The position numbers and the translations under genes were made by a program. Below, in pieces: positions 44,601 to 56,275 of a DNA stretch of 64,000 bases. Origin of the DNA: Desarmillaria ectypa (Eukaryota > Basidiomycota > Agaricomycetes > Agaricales > Physalacriaceae); the NCBI GenBank assembly GCA_030407005.1, contig JAUDYN010000001.1, forward strand, positions 1,674,001 to 1,738,000, in the 5' to 3' direction. The notes beneath the pieces are model-generated. The model was not told the origin of the DNA and searched no databases. It saw nothing but the letters and a program-made list of their open reading frames with translations. Each line of letters opens with the position of its first letter. Within the stretch, counting starts at the first letter, position 1.

Positions 44601-46538
44601 GGACTTGGTAGTTGGAGTAAACGAACCCACATTGGCATTCAACCATTGAACCGCCAATATATCGTCATCTGCCGACCATTTGCTGAGGTTCTCGAAGCAT
44701 ATCGTGCCGACTTCAACCTCGTTGGTTTTCCCAGACCTGGAGCTACGAAACGCTTGCTTCACCTTCGACTCGAACACCTGTAAGATATAGAGTGTACATC
44801 CCCATGAATACACGAGCCTCGGATTTGTGGGAGGGCCGGAATGACATGAAGGATTGTTCTCGACTACTTCTACCTTTCCGCTTGAGTTCGGCAGGACACT
44901 TGGAAACCAGGATAGGGAGCCTTTTTGACTGAGCTTGGTTCTCGGTAACTCTGGACCCTGCTCAATTACTCGAGGACATTTGAACCACGTTCTAGGAGTG
45001 GGCTTGAGACCAACGATGACAAGTTTAGTGGATGTCAATAAGGCCACAATGTTGTATGCGTCAGTGGGATGGGATGTAGTACCAAGAGGTAGAGGCATCA
45101 TGGAGAGGATGGAATATCGAGATTTTCGGCGACGAGGTGCAGATGTGAGAGAGAGAGAACCGCCAGAAGAAGGAAGAGGGTCCAATTGATATTTACCAAG
45201 GATGCGAAGGATATCGGAGGCCTCGATGAAGAGCATTTTCCCAAGGCTATGGTAAAAGGCGAGTCCATGTTCATCTGCCGTTACGATGGCCGTATGTCGC
45301 CCTGCCACGAAACCAACATTCACTATCCTGGATCCTTGTATATGGCCTTCTTTACGACCAGTGGAAATGGCAGCGACTGTCGTTGGCGGAACGGTTCGAG
45401 CAGGTGTGTTTGGTGTCTTCAGATCATACAACTGAACGAAGCCCGACGAATGCCCGGAGACGACATAGGTATGATCAAAGGAGAGCGCCAGAGCAGTGAC
45501 TGGTCCAGCGGCCTTACCTGAGTGACTGTCAGAAATGCCTCAGTGATTGTGATGGAGAGAACCACCTGTCGCTTCCGTACCACACACGCATACAAGCTTC
45601 TGCTTGAAATCAAAGACGCATATTCTCCCTTCATCCGTCCCAATACAAATGAGACCATTTGCTGCGAGCGCAGTAGGAGAACCGAGAAATGGTGCTCCGA
45701 GAATGGATGAAACTTTTGGCGACTTCGCCTTCAGTTGCTGTTCAATGATACGCAATTCGGTCCATTTGAAGACGTCTGTCTGGGGCGGCTTTGAAGAGGA
45801 GTTGCCCTTCTCTTCGACCCAAGACGAGGTGTGAAGATTAGATAAAGAGGACATCCTTGACAAGGAGAAATGGGAAGGCGAAAATGCCGGCGCATGATTG
45901 GCAGGACCGCTTGCCGGCGAAGAAATGCGAGACGACTGAGGTGTATATGACCGAAGTCGGGAAACATTTGGGTGGAGAAAGAGTCGTGCCAGGCCGTTGC
46001 TTCCACCCAGATCAGGAGTACTTAATCGCGAAGAGGCAGCTAGCAATGCGTCAGGGCTGGACGGTGCACTATCGGACAAAGAGTCGCCATTCTAGAGGAC
46101 GATTCAAATCCACAGCGTATACTTGCACTTAATGTCACGCACCAGTACGTTTTCCTGATTTGCAGCGTCGTCGCCAATAAGAAGGGACTGATCCATTTCC
46201 TTTGTATCCATGTCCGAATCATCTTCATTGTCGTGACCCAACACGTCTCTCAACTGTTGGCGATACCCGGACGAAGTAGACGTGTCGGCATCGACACCCG
46301 TGTACAAAAAACCGCCATCGTCACTGTCGGAATCATCTCTGAGTGCGCTGCCTTCTGCCTCACTGTCGTCATCTCCAAGTAGTTCTTCTATGCGAGAAGA
46401 GTAGTCTCCTGGATGTTCGCTATATTCGAAGCTGACATCTTGGTCTTCATTGTCGGAGAAGTGCATGGATGGTGCCCGTATAGTGAATGCATCTTCGGCA
46501 TCTGGAAGTTGAGTATTGGCTGAAAAGGGGGAGGACAT
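41631..46538 (-). CDS. vps8: Vacuolar sorting protein Vps8, CORVET subunit
   Basis: Five exons, complement(41631..44318, 44369..44569, 44631..45517, 45566..46091, 46143..46538), 1,565 aa. The acidic N-terminus is rich in Ser/Asp. A beta-propeller follows from about aa 215 and includes VTALALSFDHTYVVSGHSSG and VNVGFVAGRHTAIVTADEHG, with FYHSLGKMLFIEASDILRIL, a highly conserved Vps8 block. The large last exon encodes the alpha-solenoid (RHTAxx propeller then LTWADKILAFVQNGDFLSAI) and ends in a partial RING-type zinc element (MCYVCRRPL...SYHSTCSS, about aa 1520-1560). Vps8 is the Rab5-binding subunit of CORVET, which tethers early endosomes. The start at 46538 was chosen because upstream sequence resembles an intron end. 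A first coding exon further upstream is possible. Confidence 0.9.
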
Positions 46539-47263
46539 TTCGTCCTTGCTGCTCGAGGCAGCCGGTGAGGCCTGAGAGCGTGATGGCGAGAAAATGAAAG
46601 TCAATATTACGTAATATGAAATATTGTTATTATTGTGCATTTTCGGAATCTTCAAGGTCTGTATTATCCGACCAAGACTCTAACTGTCGTTGTCGGTGTT
46701 GTGTCAGTGACTTCCATTGTGAGTGGTGTTCAAATGTTCAATACTTTGGCCACGATTCGTATTTGCGCTGCAAGACTTCGTCAAGGTAGAAATTTATTTG
46801 TCGTCAATAATCATTGGTGGCATCGTTCATGGTGCTATGTTCGGTATATTGCCTGACACTATTATGGGATTACTAGCATTCATACTGTCCTTTACAGCCC
46901 AGTAATATTCCAATAGCTTAGACTATGGAATGGCGGTGATAGTGCGACGTGTTCCATTGCAACGTGGCGGGTGACGGACCGGCATCAAAAGTTGTTATTG
47001 AGAATTTGAGATGCGCACATCGCGACGCGTCTTTGTTCAAATCAGTATAACAATAATGTCAATTCTCGGCATGATGGTAGCCCTCTTTCCTCCAACCGCC
47101 ATCATATCTACCTCCCTCTCCCCCACTCCTCACTTTGGCTCGCATCGACAGGATCGATACCACCCACGAGTGCCACAACGTTCTTTTTACGACTCTAATC
47201 ATTTTGCCCGCTAGCGGACTTTCTCTCTAACTTTTAAAACTTTGGTCTCGGAAAACTGGAATC
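46539..47263. other. Divergent intergenic region
   Basis: 725 bp between the VPS8 start and the start of the two-TM protein. Two overlapping short plus-strand frames at 46,635-46,905 have hydrophobic character but no supported gene structure. It presumably carries both promoters, and perhaps a 5' exon of VPS8. Confidence 0.4.
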
Positions 47264-48313
47264 ATGTTTGGTTACAGCAGACCTACAAGAAACAGTTCTA
47301 ATGAAGTCGTTTTGGTGAGTAAGTTCTGCCTCCTTGGAAGATCAGAAGACTAAGGATGTAACACAGCTTCTAACTCCAAATCAACGAGACACACCATCTA
47401 TTCCCTTCGAGCTACAGGGTCAGGTGAGTGGCTATTCTTCTGCAACTTGGATGTAGCGGAGCTCAACACGCAAAAACTTGTAGATTTCTGCCGACAAGTG
47501 GGAATTGCGCATCGATGCCATAAAAAGCGTAGCAGGTCGTTATTCCAAGCCAATATTGGAACGTATTTGGTTGACAGTGGGATTACTGTGCGTGAATTTT
47601 CCGCCTTGTCTGATTTTGTTTCAGATGATGATTAAGCGTTTCTAGGTCTACTTTCGTCTTTTCATTGCTTCTCTATCAGCTTGTACTGTTCGGGCTCCTT
47701 GTTCGAGGGCACGAATCAGAGCAATCAGAACGACAAACGCAGGTTCGCATTTTATCTCTCCTGTATTCCAAAGCTCATAACACATGGGCCTACACAGGCT
47801 GCTGCAATTTCCATCGGCATCTTTGCTGGTTTAGATCTTCTAGTTGTAGTGCCAATGCTAATTTGGAAATACCTGGTAAAGTTCAAAATTAACTGTGCTA
47901 TGATTGACAACTGACCGTACACCTCCACCTAAAGGGTAGCAGGGCAATTGCAGCGATGCTTCAAAGATGGGGACAAGCGGATCGTGCACAGTTCGGTCAA
48001 CATGCTTGCGTGTGGAAAGCTAGCGTGCCCGGAGTGTTCCGAACTACATTGGTGAAATCGATGTGTCTGTTTACCAACTGCGACTAACCGTGCTACGCTG
48101 TAGATGTTGAAAATGACGTTACCGTCTACCCCAACGCCCACAGCTTTCCACCCTGACGCGTATCTCCCATCTTACATCAACGGTCCCCACGATGATGGGG
48201 CGTACTTCTATCCCTATCGTAGAGCAGAACCTGGTTTGCCTCACATGAGCGTAATCGGTAATGTACCTATTCACGTTGACGAGAAGTGCATGTTCGAAGA
48301 AGTGCAGATTTGA
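47264..48313 (+). CDS. Basidiomycete-type two-TM membrane protein, unknown function
   Basis: Seven exons (47264..47314, 47367..47423, 47484..47587, 47646..47742, 47798..47875, 47935..48051, 48104..48313), 237 aa. The N-terminus MFGYSRPTRNSSNEVVLLLT leads to QRDTPSIPFELQGQISADKW and then two hydrophobic segments, ERIWLTVGLLSTFVFSLLLY (about 65-95) and ISIGIFAGLDLLVVVPMLIW (about 108-128). The C-terminal cytosolic part ends with a distinctive block AFHPDAYLPSYINGPHDDGA...GNVPIHVDEK. I know similar proteins from other basidiomycetes only as uncharacterised. The splice sites of introns 3 and 4 are my best fit among alternatives; the rest are clear GT-AG. Confidence 0.72.
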
Positions 48314-49089
48314 GTCCACAATGCCTACTGGTCAGGGCATTATGATATTTTAGATTATGGATTCGATGTTATGTCGAGGTTGTTATCATTTATGAGTATT
48401 AGTAATAGGAAGTTGGTATATTTTCCGATAATAATGCACCTTCATGATGTGACGTGACCTCTACCTGGCCCCGGGCAAATGAATTCAGCGTTCAAAACGT
48501 CATGTCCCGGTCTATGTGACTGGATGCATGGAACTGCGATGCAACGATGTTCCTGTGCGAGAGTTAACTGATTTACGGCTGCAATTTGTAACAGATTTGT
48601 GTCAAAAACTAAGATTGAGGCCCGATCGGAAATGCGAATGATTGCATGGAATGTGGCTACTTGAGGTGGCGCTCGCTTGACAGAACTAATGTGTGTTAGA
48701 TTGAAAAGCGCCGAAAGTGATGTTCAAGTACGCTCACAGGTAACATTAAAATTATTTACTGGTTATTGTGACGGCGCCGCCAACGTTCCTTGTTTACTAA
48801 CATTGTCTGCTCACTGAGACATCCAAGAATTATGCATAAAGCGTCATACACTATGGCTGGAAGACGATGGTGGATATCGATTTTCACATCTATCACAACA
48901 CCATTTTACCGAAAGAAGGTTCATACAATAACAAGTAACCAGCCTATTTGTGAATTCCATCCTGCTAATGAGAGTTGATTCGTGCAAACCCGGGCCTGGG
49001 TTATCCGCAGAGCCGGGCGACTCCGGACGGCGCATTTGCCGTCCACCGTCACTTCCAAATTCGAAATTCAACGCAGGGACGTTGTTGCA
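48314..49089. other. Intergenic region, no gene seen
   Basis: 776 bp between two plus-strand genes. No domains and no RNA gene were recognised. Confidence 0.45.
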
Positions 49090-49845
49090 ATGACAATCCA
49101 CAGTCTGTACATATATGATAGGCGCGTATGTTTTCCTTTGAGCCTACATTCTGTACTGACAGCTTCCGATAGGCACTGTGCCTGCGTGTACTACCAAGAT
49201 TGGCACAGAACGAGGAGGCCAAAACTCGCAGTCGAAGGAGGAATAATGCCTGCGGTTTCTCACGCCGTCTCTGCGCGTCCAGCGGAAGTCAACCAGCCAT
49301 CCTCATCGGTCGCAGGAAGCCCTAGAAACACACTCTCCTCAAGTTCTAGCATTATCGTTGCAGCCAGTGACTCTTCCCCTTCTCCATTACTGCAGACACC
49401 AGTTTCTACTGCTTCAGCGCTGACGTCATCTGGCCCGGTCACCAGTACGGGCCTGTCTTTCGACGAGGAAGCAAAACTTGTATACGGTGTTATACTGTCA
49501 CTCCGCAATATGATCAAGAAGTTGTCGGGAAGGTAATGTTCTGTATGGCATGTCTTTCTTTCAATCTGACTGGTGTACAGAGACGAGCAATTTGTGAACT
49601 ATCGCACTTCTGCGTACAAGCTACACCTCTTTGAGACGATCTCTGGATACAAGTTCGTCATGCTTAGTGACCCAAATGCGGATTCCCTTCGGTTCGTCCT
49701 TCGCCAGATATACGTTGGTCCTTTCCTTGAATATGTCACTCGCAATCCGCTCGTTAGTATGGACTCTAGGGAATGTGGAATAGACAACGAATACTTCCGC
49801 TCTGGTGTTGATCGCCTTGTCCGAGGCTTGTCCATCTTTGCTTGA
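49090..49845 (+). CDS. bet5: TRAPP complex subunit Bet5 (TRAPPC1)
   Basis: Three exons (49090..49121, 49173..49532, 49581..49845), 218 aa. It starts MTIHSLYIYDRHCACVYYQD, the typical longin-fold N-terminus of Bet5. The C-terminal longin half has LVYGVILSLRNMIKKLSGRD, FVNYRTSAYKLHLFETISGY, VMLSDPNADSLRFVLRQIYV and FLEYVTRNPL. An approximately 80-residue Ser/Pro-rich insertion sits between the two halves, making it longer than the roughly 145-160 aa of animal and yeast forms. Bet5 is a core TRAPP subunit activating Ypt1/Rab1 in ER-Golgi traffic. The first intron (49122-49172) needs a GC donor (GATAG|gcgcgt); the nearby GT would put the next exon out of frame. Confidence 0.92.
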
Positions 49846-49938
49846 CTGCGAATATTATCTCTATAAAAATACAAAAAATCGGTACAAATTTATATTGACT
49901 TGCAAACATGTCTTCCCCCATTATCTGTCCGCTCAAAT

Positions 49939-52900
49939 CTAGGTGGTAGAGTTTATTGTGGATAGCCCGTCGAATCCTTCCTGTCGCTCGAATTGTTGTC
50001 GCAGCACACTCATCAAGGATGTCTTTATCTCTCGTTCAGCTGCAGCATCCTCCTTGTCGTCCGCCTCCCCTGCGACTGCCTCATCAAGAGCCAATTTTGT
50101 TTCACCCAACCTCAACATATCCTCCTCTATTGTTCCCCGTGATATCAGTTTCACGACATCCACATCGCGCTTCTGCCCAATACGGTACGCACGGTCCTGC
50201 GCTTGGCGGTCATTGTGCGGATTAAAATCTTGATCGAACCTAGGGACCATCGCAGACTAAGGGACTGATTGTTCATCCCAAGGTAGGCAACTTACATGAT
50301 AACAACTGAAGCAGCCGTCAAATTGATGCCCATGCCTATCCAGACTAAGTTTGATATCGACATTGTGCATGTTAGGACTCACCACCAGCTTTCGTTGATA
50401 ACAAAAAGACCGGAATGTTGCCGTCTTCAGTAAATTCGTCCACCAGCGATTGACGAACGTCCACAGGCGTCGACCCGGTCAGAACGAGGAAACGAATATC
50501 CTTCTGCTTCAAGATGACTTGAAGGATATCGAGGATCTGAGTGAACTAGAAGAAAAGATTCAACGATACATAGAATAAACAAGATTGAGATATGCATACT
50601 TGTGAGAAGATCAAGACCTTCCGCCCATCCTTGTTGTAGATCTCCAGCAGTTTGAGTAACGTGCGAACCTTTCCGGAGTTAAGATAACAGTCGTCATCCT
50701 GGAGGAACTTTTTGGTTGACTTGTACGTCCCGCAATGCAGTTGTAATTCAGCATCTGTCATCACCGACATATCCTCCTTGACGATCTCGAAGAGCGCTCC
50801 CCGCCTCTTAAAATCGGGTTCCTTCAACAGCTGCTTTGTGATCCCTGACAAGATGTCGTCGGTGAAGAGTTTTCGAAAGAGCATGGGATGCGAAGCCGCT
50901 TTGCGCAGATCCATGAGAACATTAGTGCTGTTCTCGAGATATAGTTTATCTTTCGTCCGGGGCTTCTTCGCGGGTTTACGACCGTTTGCCGCGGCATCCT
51001 CAATGGCTGTAGAGACATCTGCATCGTAGATCGTCTTTCGGGAGCGTTTCAACGTGTCCCGATAGATAGTCTTTTGCAGGGATGTCATATCACACCATTC
51101 AAAGCGCTCAGTTTTCTTTGGGAGGTCAGTGAGGACCTAAGCCTGATAAGCGCCCACTCTGACAGTCAAGATTGAGTGACTTACTTGATCTTTCCGTCGC
51201 CTTAGAACAAAGGGTGTCATCATTTTCTTCGCACGCGACACTCGCTCCTGTGCAAGTAACGTCACCTTCGAGTCACCTTTGACTTTAAAAATGGCTCGCA
51301 ATTCGGTTATCGTGTCGGAGAAATGTTCGGGTAAGATAAAGTTCATCAATGACTAACATAGGGATTAGTAAACCATGGTAACAAGAATGTATAGTGAGCT
51401 GGAAGGCGTACCACAAGTTCTTGTAGGTTGTTTTGCAACGGTGTCCCTGTCAACAAAAGTCGCCATTTGGAATCAACCTTGAGCAAAGCTTGATATCGTT
51501 GGGATTGGAAGTTCTTGAGAACATGTCCTTCATCGAAAACACAGGACTATAAAGCTCAGGAAACGGAGGACATTCAGATAACATAAGAAAACCTTACATC
51601 CCAGTCGATGCGACGGAAGAATTTACGGTCTCCGTCACCCTGCGCAAGATTGTAAGTGGTGATCAGAACGTTCCATCCATCGTCCGTATTTTTGTGAGGT
51701 CGTGTATCTAAAAGATTCTGCCGGAGATGAACACGCTCGTCTTTACTGCCATAATACGTCTGCACTTTGATCGAGGGAGCGAAACGCGTGAACTCGCGAA
51801 CCCAATTCTCCAACGTAGAGGATCTTGTGAAAAACGTGAGAAGGAACGAATTTGGAACGATGATGACAACATACGGAACAACAATGAGATGGGGCCCGTT
51901 CCGTCTATGCTCCTTTAGATGTGCGAAGAAACTGATCACCTGGATAGTTTTGCCAAGGCCTGACACAATGGTTATAACTGGTGATGTGCACATAGAGATG
52001 TCTCGACGACCTACCCATTTCGTCTGCCAGAATACAACTCAGCTCACGGTCATAGAGGAGACGCAGCCAATTGACACCCAAAAGCTGATAATCTTTAAGT
52101 TGAACATTTGGCGACAGAAGCGACGGCTGAGAGACAAGGTAGCCTTTGGCGTGCTGGCTCTTCAGTGGTGCAATGGATCGGAGGTTGAGAGATCCATCTT
52201 GGTTTTCCTCGAATTCCGGAATACCTACTCTAGCTTTTCCCTTGCCTTTATCGACGTCAACCCCGGATGTCCAACCAGCAATGACCGAACGGAGGTTGGA
52301 TCCTATGTCCTCGCATTCCTCTAGTATACGATCAACTGCGCCATAGCCTTTAAAGATGCCGGTGCAATCGTCAAAGAGGCGAGGACTGATGCCTGCTGGA
52401 CCAGATTTCTTCTTCCCCTGGCCAAGTTTTGAATTCAAGTCGTCTACGGAATCGAAAGGTCGCAGCCCTATTATAGTATTGGCCTGTTCTGGTGTGCAAC
52501 CTAAAGGTTCGTCGGCATTATCATTCGGAGAGACGAGGGAGTATGAAACGCACCCGTTAGTTCTTGCAGTGCTTCTGCATCTTTCGAATTGAAAAAGGCC
52601 AATGTCCGCGCTTCTTCTGTGTCTTCCTGTCGACGCCGCTTGTGCTGGTGACCGTCGTCACTCTCGCTTGCGTCTTCTGAGTCAGTGTCTAATACCACCT
52701 TCTTGGCACGTTTACGGCCTGCGGGTCGAACGACAGGCGAGGGCTCGGCTGCATATACGCTCGCGCTCGGTGTGTGTTTAGAAGGAGGTGGTGTCGATGT
52801 ACTAGCACCATGCGAGTCGATCTCGGGACGGTTGGCATAAATCATGGACTTCTTCCCTTTCTCTTTGGCCGCAGCACGCTGGGCCTTGGTAGACTCTGCA

Positions 52901-53859
52901 TAGCCGTCTACACGTCCGATGGATGGCGAAGCTGCTTTTGTGGGGGAGGGGAAGGGTTTGGCAACCCAGTCCGGGTCCGAGAGCAATGAGGTCGCCCGCC
53001 TCACGTCTCCGGTGGCTTGGAGCCAGGCCGCCTTGACACGGTCAGGAGATTCCATAGGCATGGTGAGCTTGAAGCGAACAAATTTTTGGTCTGATGCCAG
53101 TGGATCGCTGGTCGATGCAGCCGAATCAGACGGACGTCCTCGAAAAATGCGCGGTTTGACAGTATCGGCGCTTATGTTGGCAACCTCAGGCAACGATTCA
53201 TCTGATGCTGTCGACTGGGCATCGGTGTGGCCGATATTGCGGCGGCGCTGTCCAGCGCGTTGAATTGCCGGCGAGTCCGGCGAATTCACGACGTTGGTGG
53301 GGGACGCGTTAAGTCGCTTGTGAGGCGGTTCTTCACCATGACTGTCGTCGCTATCCCACAACCGTCGCAGAGCCCCCTTACCTGTTCTCCCGTTCGATAC
53401 AAACCCGCTTGGCCCAGCCAAGGGATCAATGCCGCCTGTATGCGACGAGTAATTCCAGTGCCCGCCCTGTACAACCGCCACCGCTGGCGCCACGTCACCG
53501 CCCTGTCCAGCATTGTTGGGATGAAGCAGGCTATGATTGACTGGAGAAACATTGGGACTTGAATCAGGGACAAGAATGGTACCAGCAGGTGATGGTGTAG
53601 ACGGAGGAAAAAATCGCGATGACACGGTGGCATCCCTCGACTGCGACGGCAGCGACGATACGGAGAGTGTGTTCGATGCTATCATTGGCGCCGAGCTAGT
53701 GAGGCTTGAATTAGAGGCATTCATCTTTGACCTCTTGGAAAACTTGAGGTGTTCCAAGGTGGCTTCCCGCTGCAAATGAAAATAGTCGCCATGAGGTCGG
53801 CCGCCCACGTTCCACGACGACACACTCACCTTGGCTCTAGCAACATCAATTGAGGACAT
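49939..53859 (-). CDS. fun30: SNF2-family chromatin remodeller Fun30 (SMARCAD1/Etl1)
   Basis: Eleven exons, complement(49939..50239, 50296..50335, 50383..50545, 50600..51136, 51185..51352, 51412..51546, 51598..51823, 51875..51959, 52015..52500, 52554..53769, 53830..53859), 1,128 aa. The N-terminal 400 residues are Ser/Pro-rich. A CUE-like ubiquitin-binding segment may lie near [20 protein letters not shown]. The ATPase domain has [10 protein letters not shown], Walker A DEMGLGKT (about 574-581), FDEGH (a DEGH box, as usual in this subfamily, about 686) and [14 protein letters not shown]. The helicase-C half has [31 protein letters not shown] and a short acidic end. Fun30/SMARCAD1 slides and exchanges nucleosomes, with roles in heterochromatin and DNA-end resection. 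The first exon is 30 nt and encodes [10 protein letters not shown]. Confidence 0.93.
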
Positions 53860-55039
53860 TGTCGGCAACAATGACGACCTCAGAGTTCGGTTAGGCGATG
53901 TGATAAGTCGTTAGAAGGTATACCTCCGTTACTGCACGATGAGTGATGACAAGGCAGTGGCCCCAAACTCTAAACAATACGGCTCAACGTCGGAGAGTAA
54001 AAAAAAGTGGCTGCATTGACTCTACAACTACTCGAACAAGGAAATTGCAAGCCAACAGCTATGAACCCTGAAAGACCTCAACGCTAGTCGACCTTCATCG
54101 TTCACGACATTGAACCGACGATACAAGTACCAACGTAGAGTCTGAAAGACGCAATGGAGGAAAAGATCTCAACGAAGATAAAGTGTGGACGACGGTAACC
54201 ATGAAACAATTGACTCTAGCTCCGAGTTATAAAAGACTTTGACAAAAGAACGATGCATTGATGCTACGTACAGTGTAACAGGCAAGAACAGGACGCCACA
54301 CTACACCATGCTCGAACCTCTTGCAATGATATGCACACCTCCCAGGTCATACGGTCGAAGAGCCAAAGACAAGGTAGCAGCCGTGCATCGACCATCGACT
54401 CTTTTGAAAACCCGAAAGCTTGCAAGAACTGAGACACAAGTCGTATACCATAGCATCCATTCCTTTGAATAAGATGTATACCTTAACCAGACACTATGGA
54501 TCATGAATTCCAAAGCCAAAAAGTTTAGAATGATCCGACGTACTTCAGATTTCCGTATAACTTCCAGTACAACCATTAGGTACGTCTCGCACTCCAGGCA
54601 TATTATCGCGATGCCAAAATGGACAGGTAAAATGGCTTCAAGCTCACACCCTTCAGCCATCCCATCGCAAAAAAAAAAAATAGAAGAGCCGCTCCGAAAT
54701 ATTGAAGATGGAAGACCTCATTCCTTTCTGTTCGATGCAGTTCTGTAGCTCCAAGCAAAGGCTTGCCCTCACTAGAGAAGACAAAGCTACAGACACGCTC
54801 CAATTATCCGAGATATCGGACCATCAAGAAATACGACGGAGCAAAAATAACGGCATCTCCCTTAAGTTAGTGAGGGTCAGAAAGGAGGAAAGAGCGCCCT
54901 GACACAAACAAATCCCGCCTATATATACTCAACAATCACGTGAATTGTCGGGCCCTAAAATGGCCTAGTCGGCTGTTCGGCTGCTCAGCTATCGCACTAT
55001 TACGCAGCACTGCTGGCCAATATTCTCCCACATTCTCCC
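53860..55039. other. Divergent intergenic region, no gene accepted
   Basis: About 1.2 kb between the Fun30 start and the carrier-like gene start. It contains a 119-codon minus-strand frame (54,301-54,660) overlapped by two plus-strand frames; none shows a recognised domain. A poly-A run of 12 lies at about 54,667-54,680. Confidence 0.45.
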
Positions 55040-56275
55040 ATGTTAGGTTTCCTCGATTTTCTTACCCTCGCGCTGTCTCTCGCAGTGAGCCTGGCCATTA
55101 TTGTGCCACTCACTGGCGTTCTGATACGGTTCAGAGCGAACTACAATCCCAAAGGTCTACAATTGGATCCGGAAGGAGGCGCCCAACCGCATACGGGTAT
55201 GGACGTCTACTACATCGCTTCACTGCATTATATCTGACAGAAACTCAGGGCCAGTTATCAAGTCCTACTTTGGTATGATGAAACGGGTGTACCAGATTGA
55301 GGTTTGTCTCAAGTCTCACATTATCCGCTTCCATTTCTCAAAATCTTCTGGCAGGGATGGCCTGGTCTGTACAAGGGCTTGAGTGCGCATTCATTTCGAA
55401 CTTTTTCCGCATCTCTTTGTTGATAAATATGCCTAGTGCCAACTCTCTTGAGCACCTCTGTAGTCACTGCCTCGATCATAATATTCATGGACACTCCCAA
55501 ACCGCGTCATGGCACCTATCATGCTCCTCAGACTGGCGTCTTGGGAACCTTGGTCTACAGCATCGGAATGATGCTCATTGCTCTGCCAACTGCGATCATC
55601 ACGTATCGGTGAGCTTACTATCCCGTAATTTAGCCTTATTGCTCAGTTTAAGTTTATATAAAGTGCAATCACCACACCCCACAAGCTGCCTTACCTCAAT
55701 GCCGCGAAATCATTGCGTATACTTCTCACCCCAACAGAGCGACGTCGTCCCTGGATCGTCTTTATGACCCCGGGATTGCTTGCCGCTGAAATGTTACACA
55801 TTGCCATTGTCGTTCTCGCGCTGGGTCCGCTTAGGCGTCTTCTCCTTCCTTCCCTCCCAGAATCAAGTAGCTCTTTCCCTGATGTTTCGCCAATCAGACT
55901 GGCAATATATTTGGTGGTAGTTTTGGTTGCTACCGCCCTGCTTACACCATTAGAAGTGATGGCTACCCGACTAGCTATACAACGGAATCATGCCTCATCG
56001 GAGTATAATTCTGTTTCTCAAGAAGTTGACGGTGATGCAGAGGACGCCGAAGAGTTCTCTGGCGCTGAGGAAGATGTTATTGGGTGCGTAGAATATGAAC
56101 CTCCTTTTTGGCTTAATACTGATTGACATGCTTTAGCCTGCGTATCGAAGGTGACCCGTATCTTGGTTTGGTGGACTGCGTAAAGCGCATCATCGATGAA
56201 GAAGGTTGGAGCGCGCTCTATCGTGCCTGGTGGATCACCCTGCTCGGAACCTTTAGCAGCGGGATCGCTTATTGA
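55040..56275 (+). CDS. Mitochondrial-carrier-like membrane protein
   Basis: Six exons (55040..55196, 55249..55301, 55355..55382, 55437..55608, 55664..56083, 56137..56275), 322 aa, all phases closing. It begins with a hydrophobic helix (FLTLALSLAVSLAIIVPLTG). The segment YFGMMKRVYQIEGWPGLYKG matches the solute-carrier (SLC25) repeat, in which a matrix helix is followed by E-G-x-x-x-L-Y-K/R-G. A second copy near the C-terminus is CVKRIIDEEGWSALYRAWW. Between them are further TM segments (LVYSIGMMLIALPTAIITYR; GLLAAEMLHIAIVVLALGPL; YLVVVLVATALLTPLEVMAT). The PxE/D...TR pattern at LTPLEVMATRLAIQR fits the carrier signature PxD/ExxxxR. The order is degenerate relative to standard carriers, so the substrate cannot be predicted; the location is probably mitochondrial. 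Confidence 0.8.

Noticed and set aside
54301..54660. 119-codon minus-strand frame
   Set aside because: It is overlapped by plus-strand frames, with no domain. The hydrophobic look alone is not evidence for a gene.
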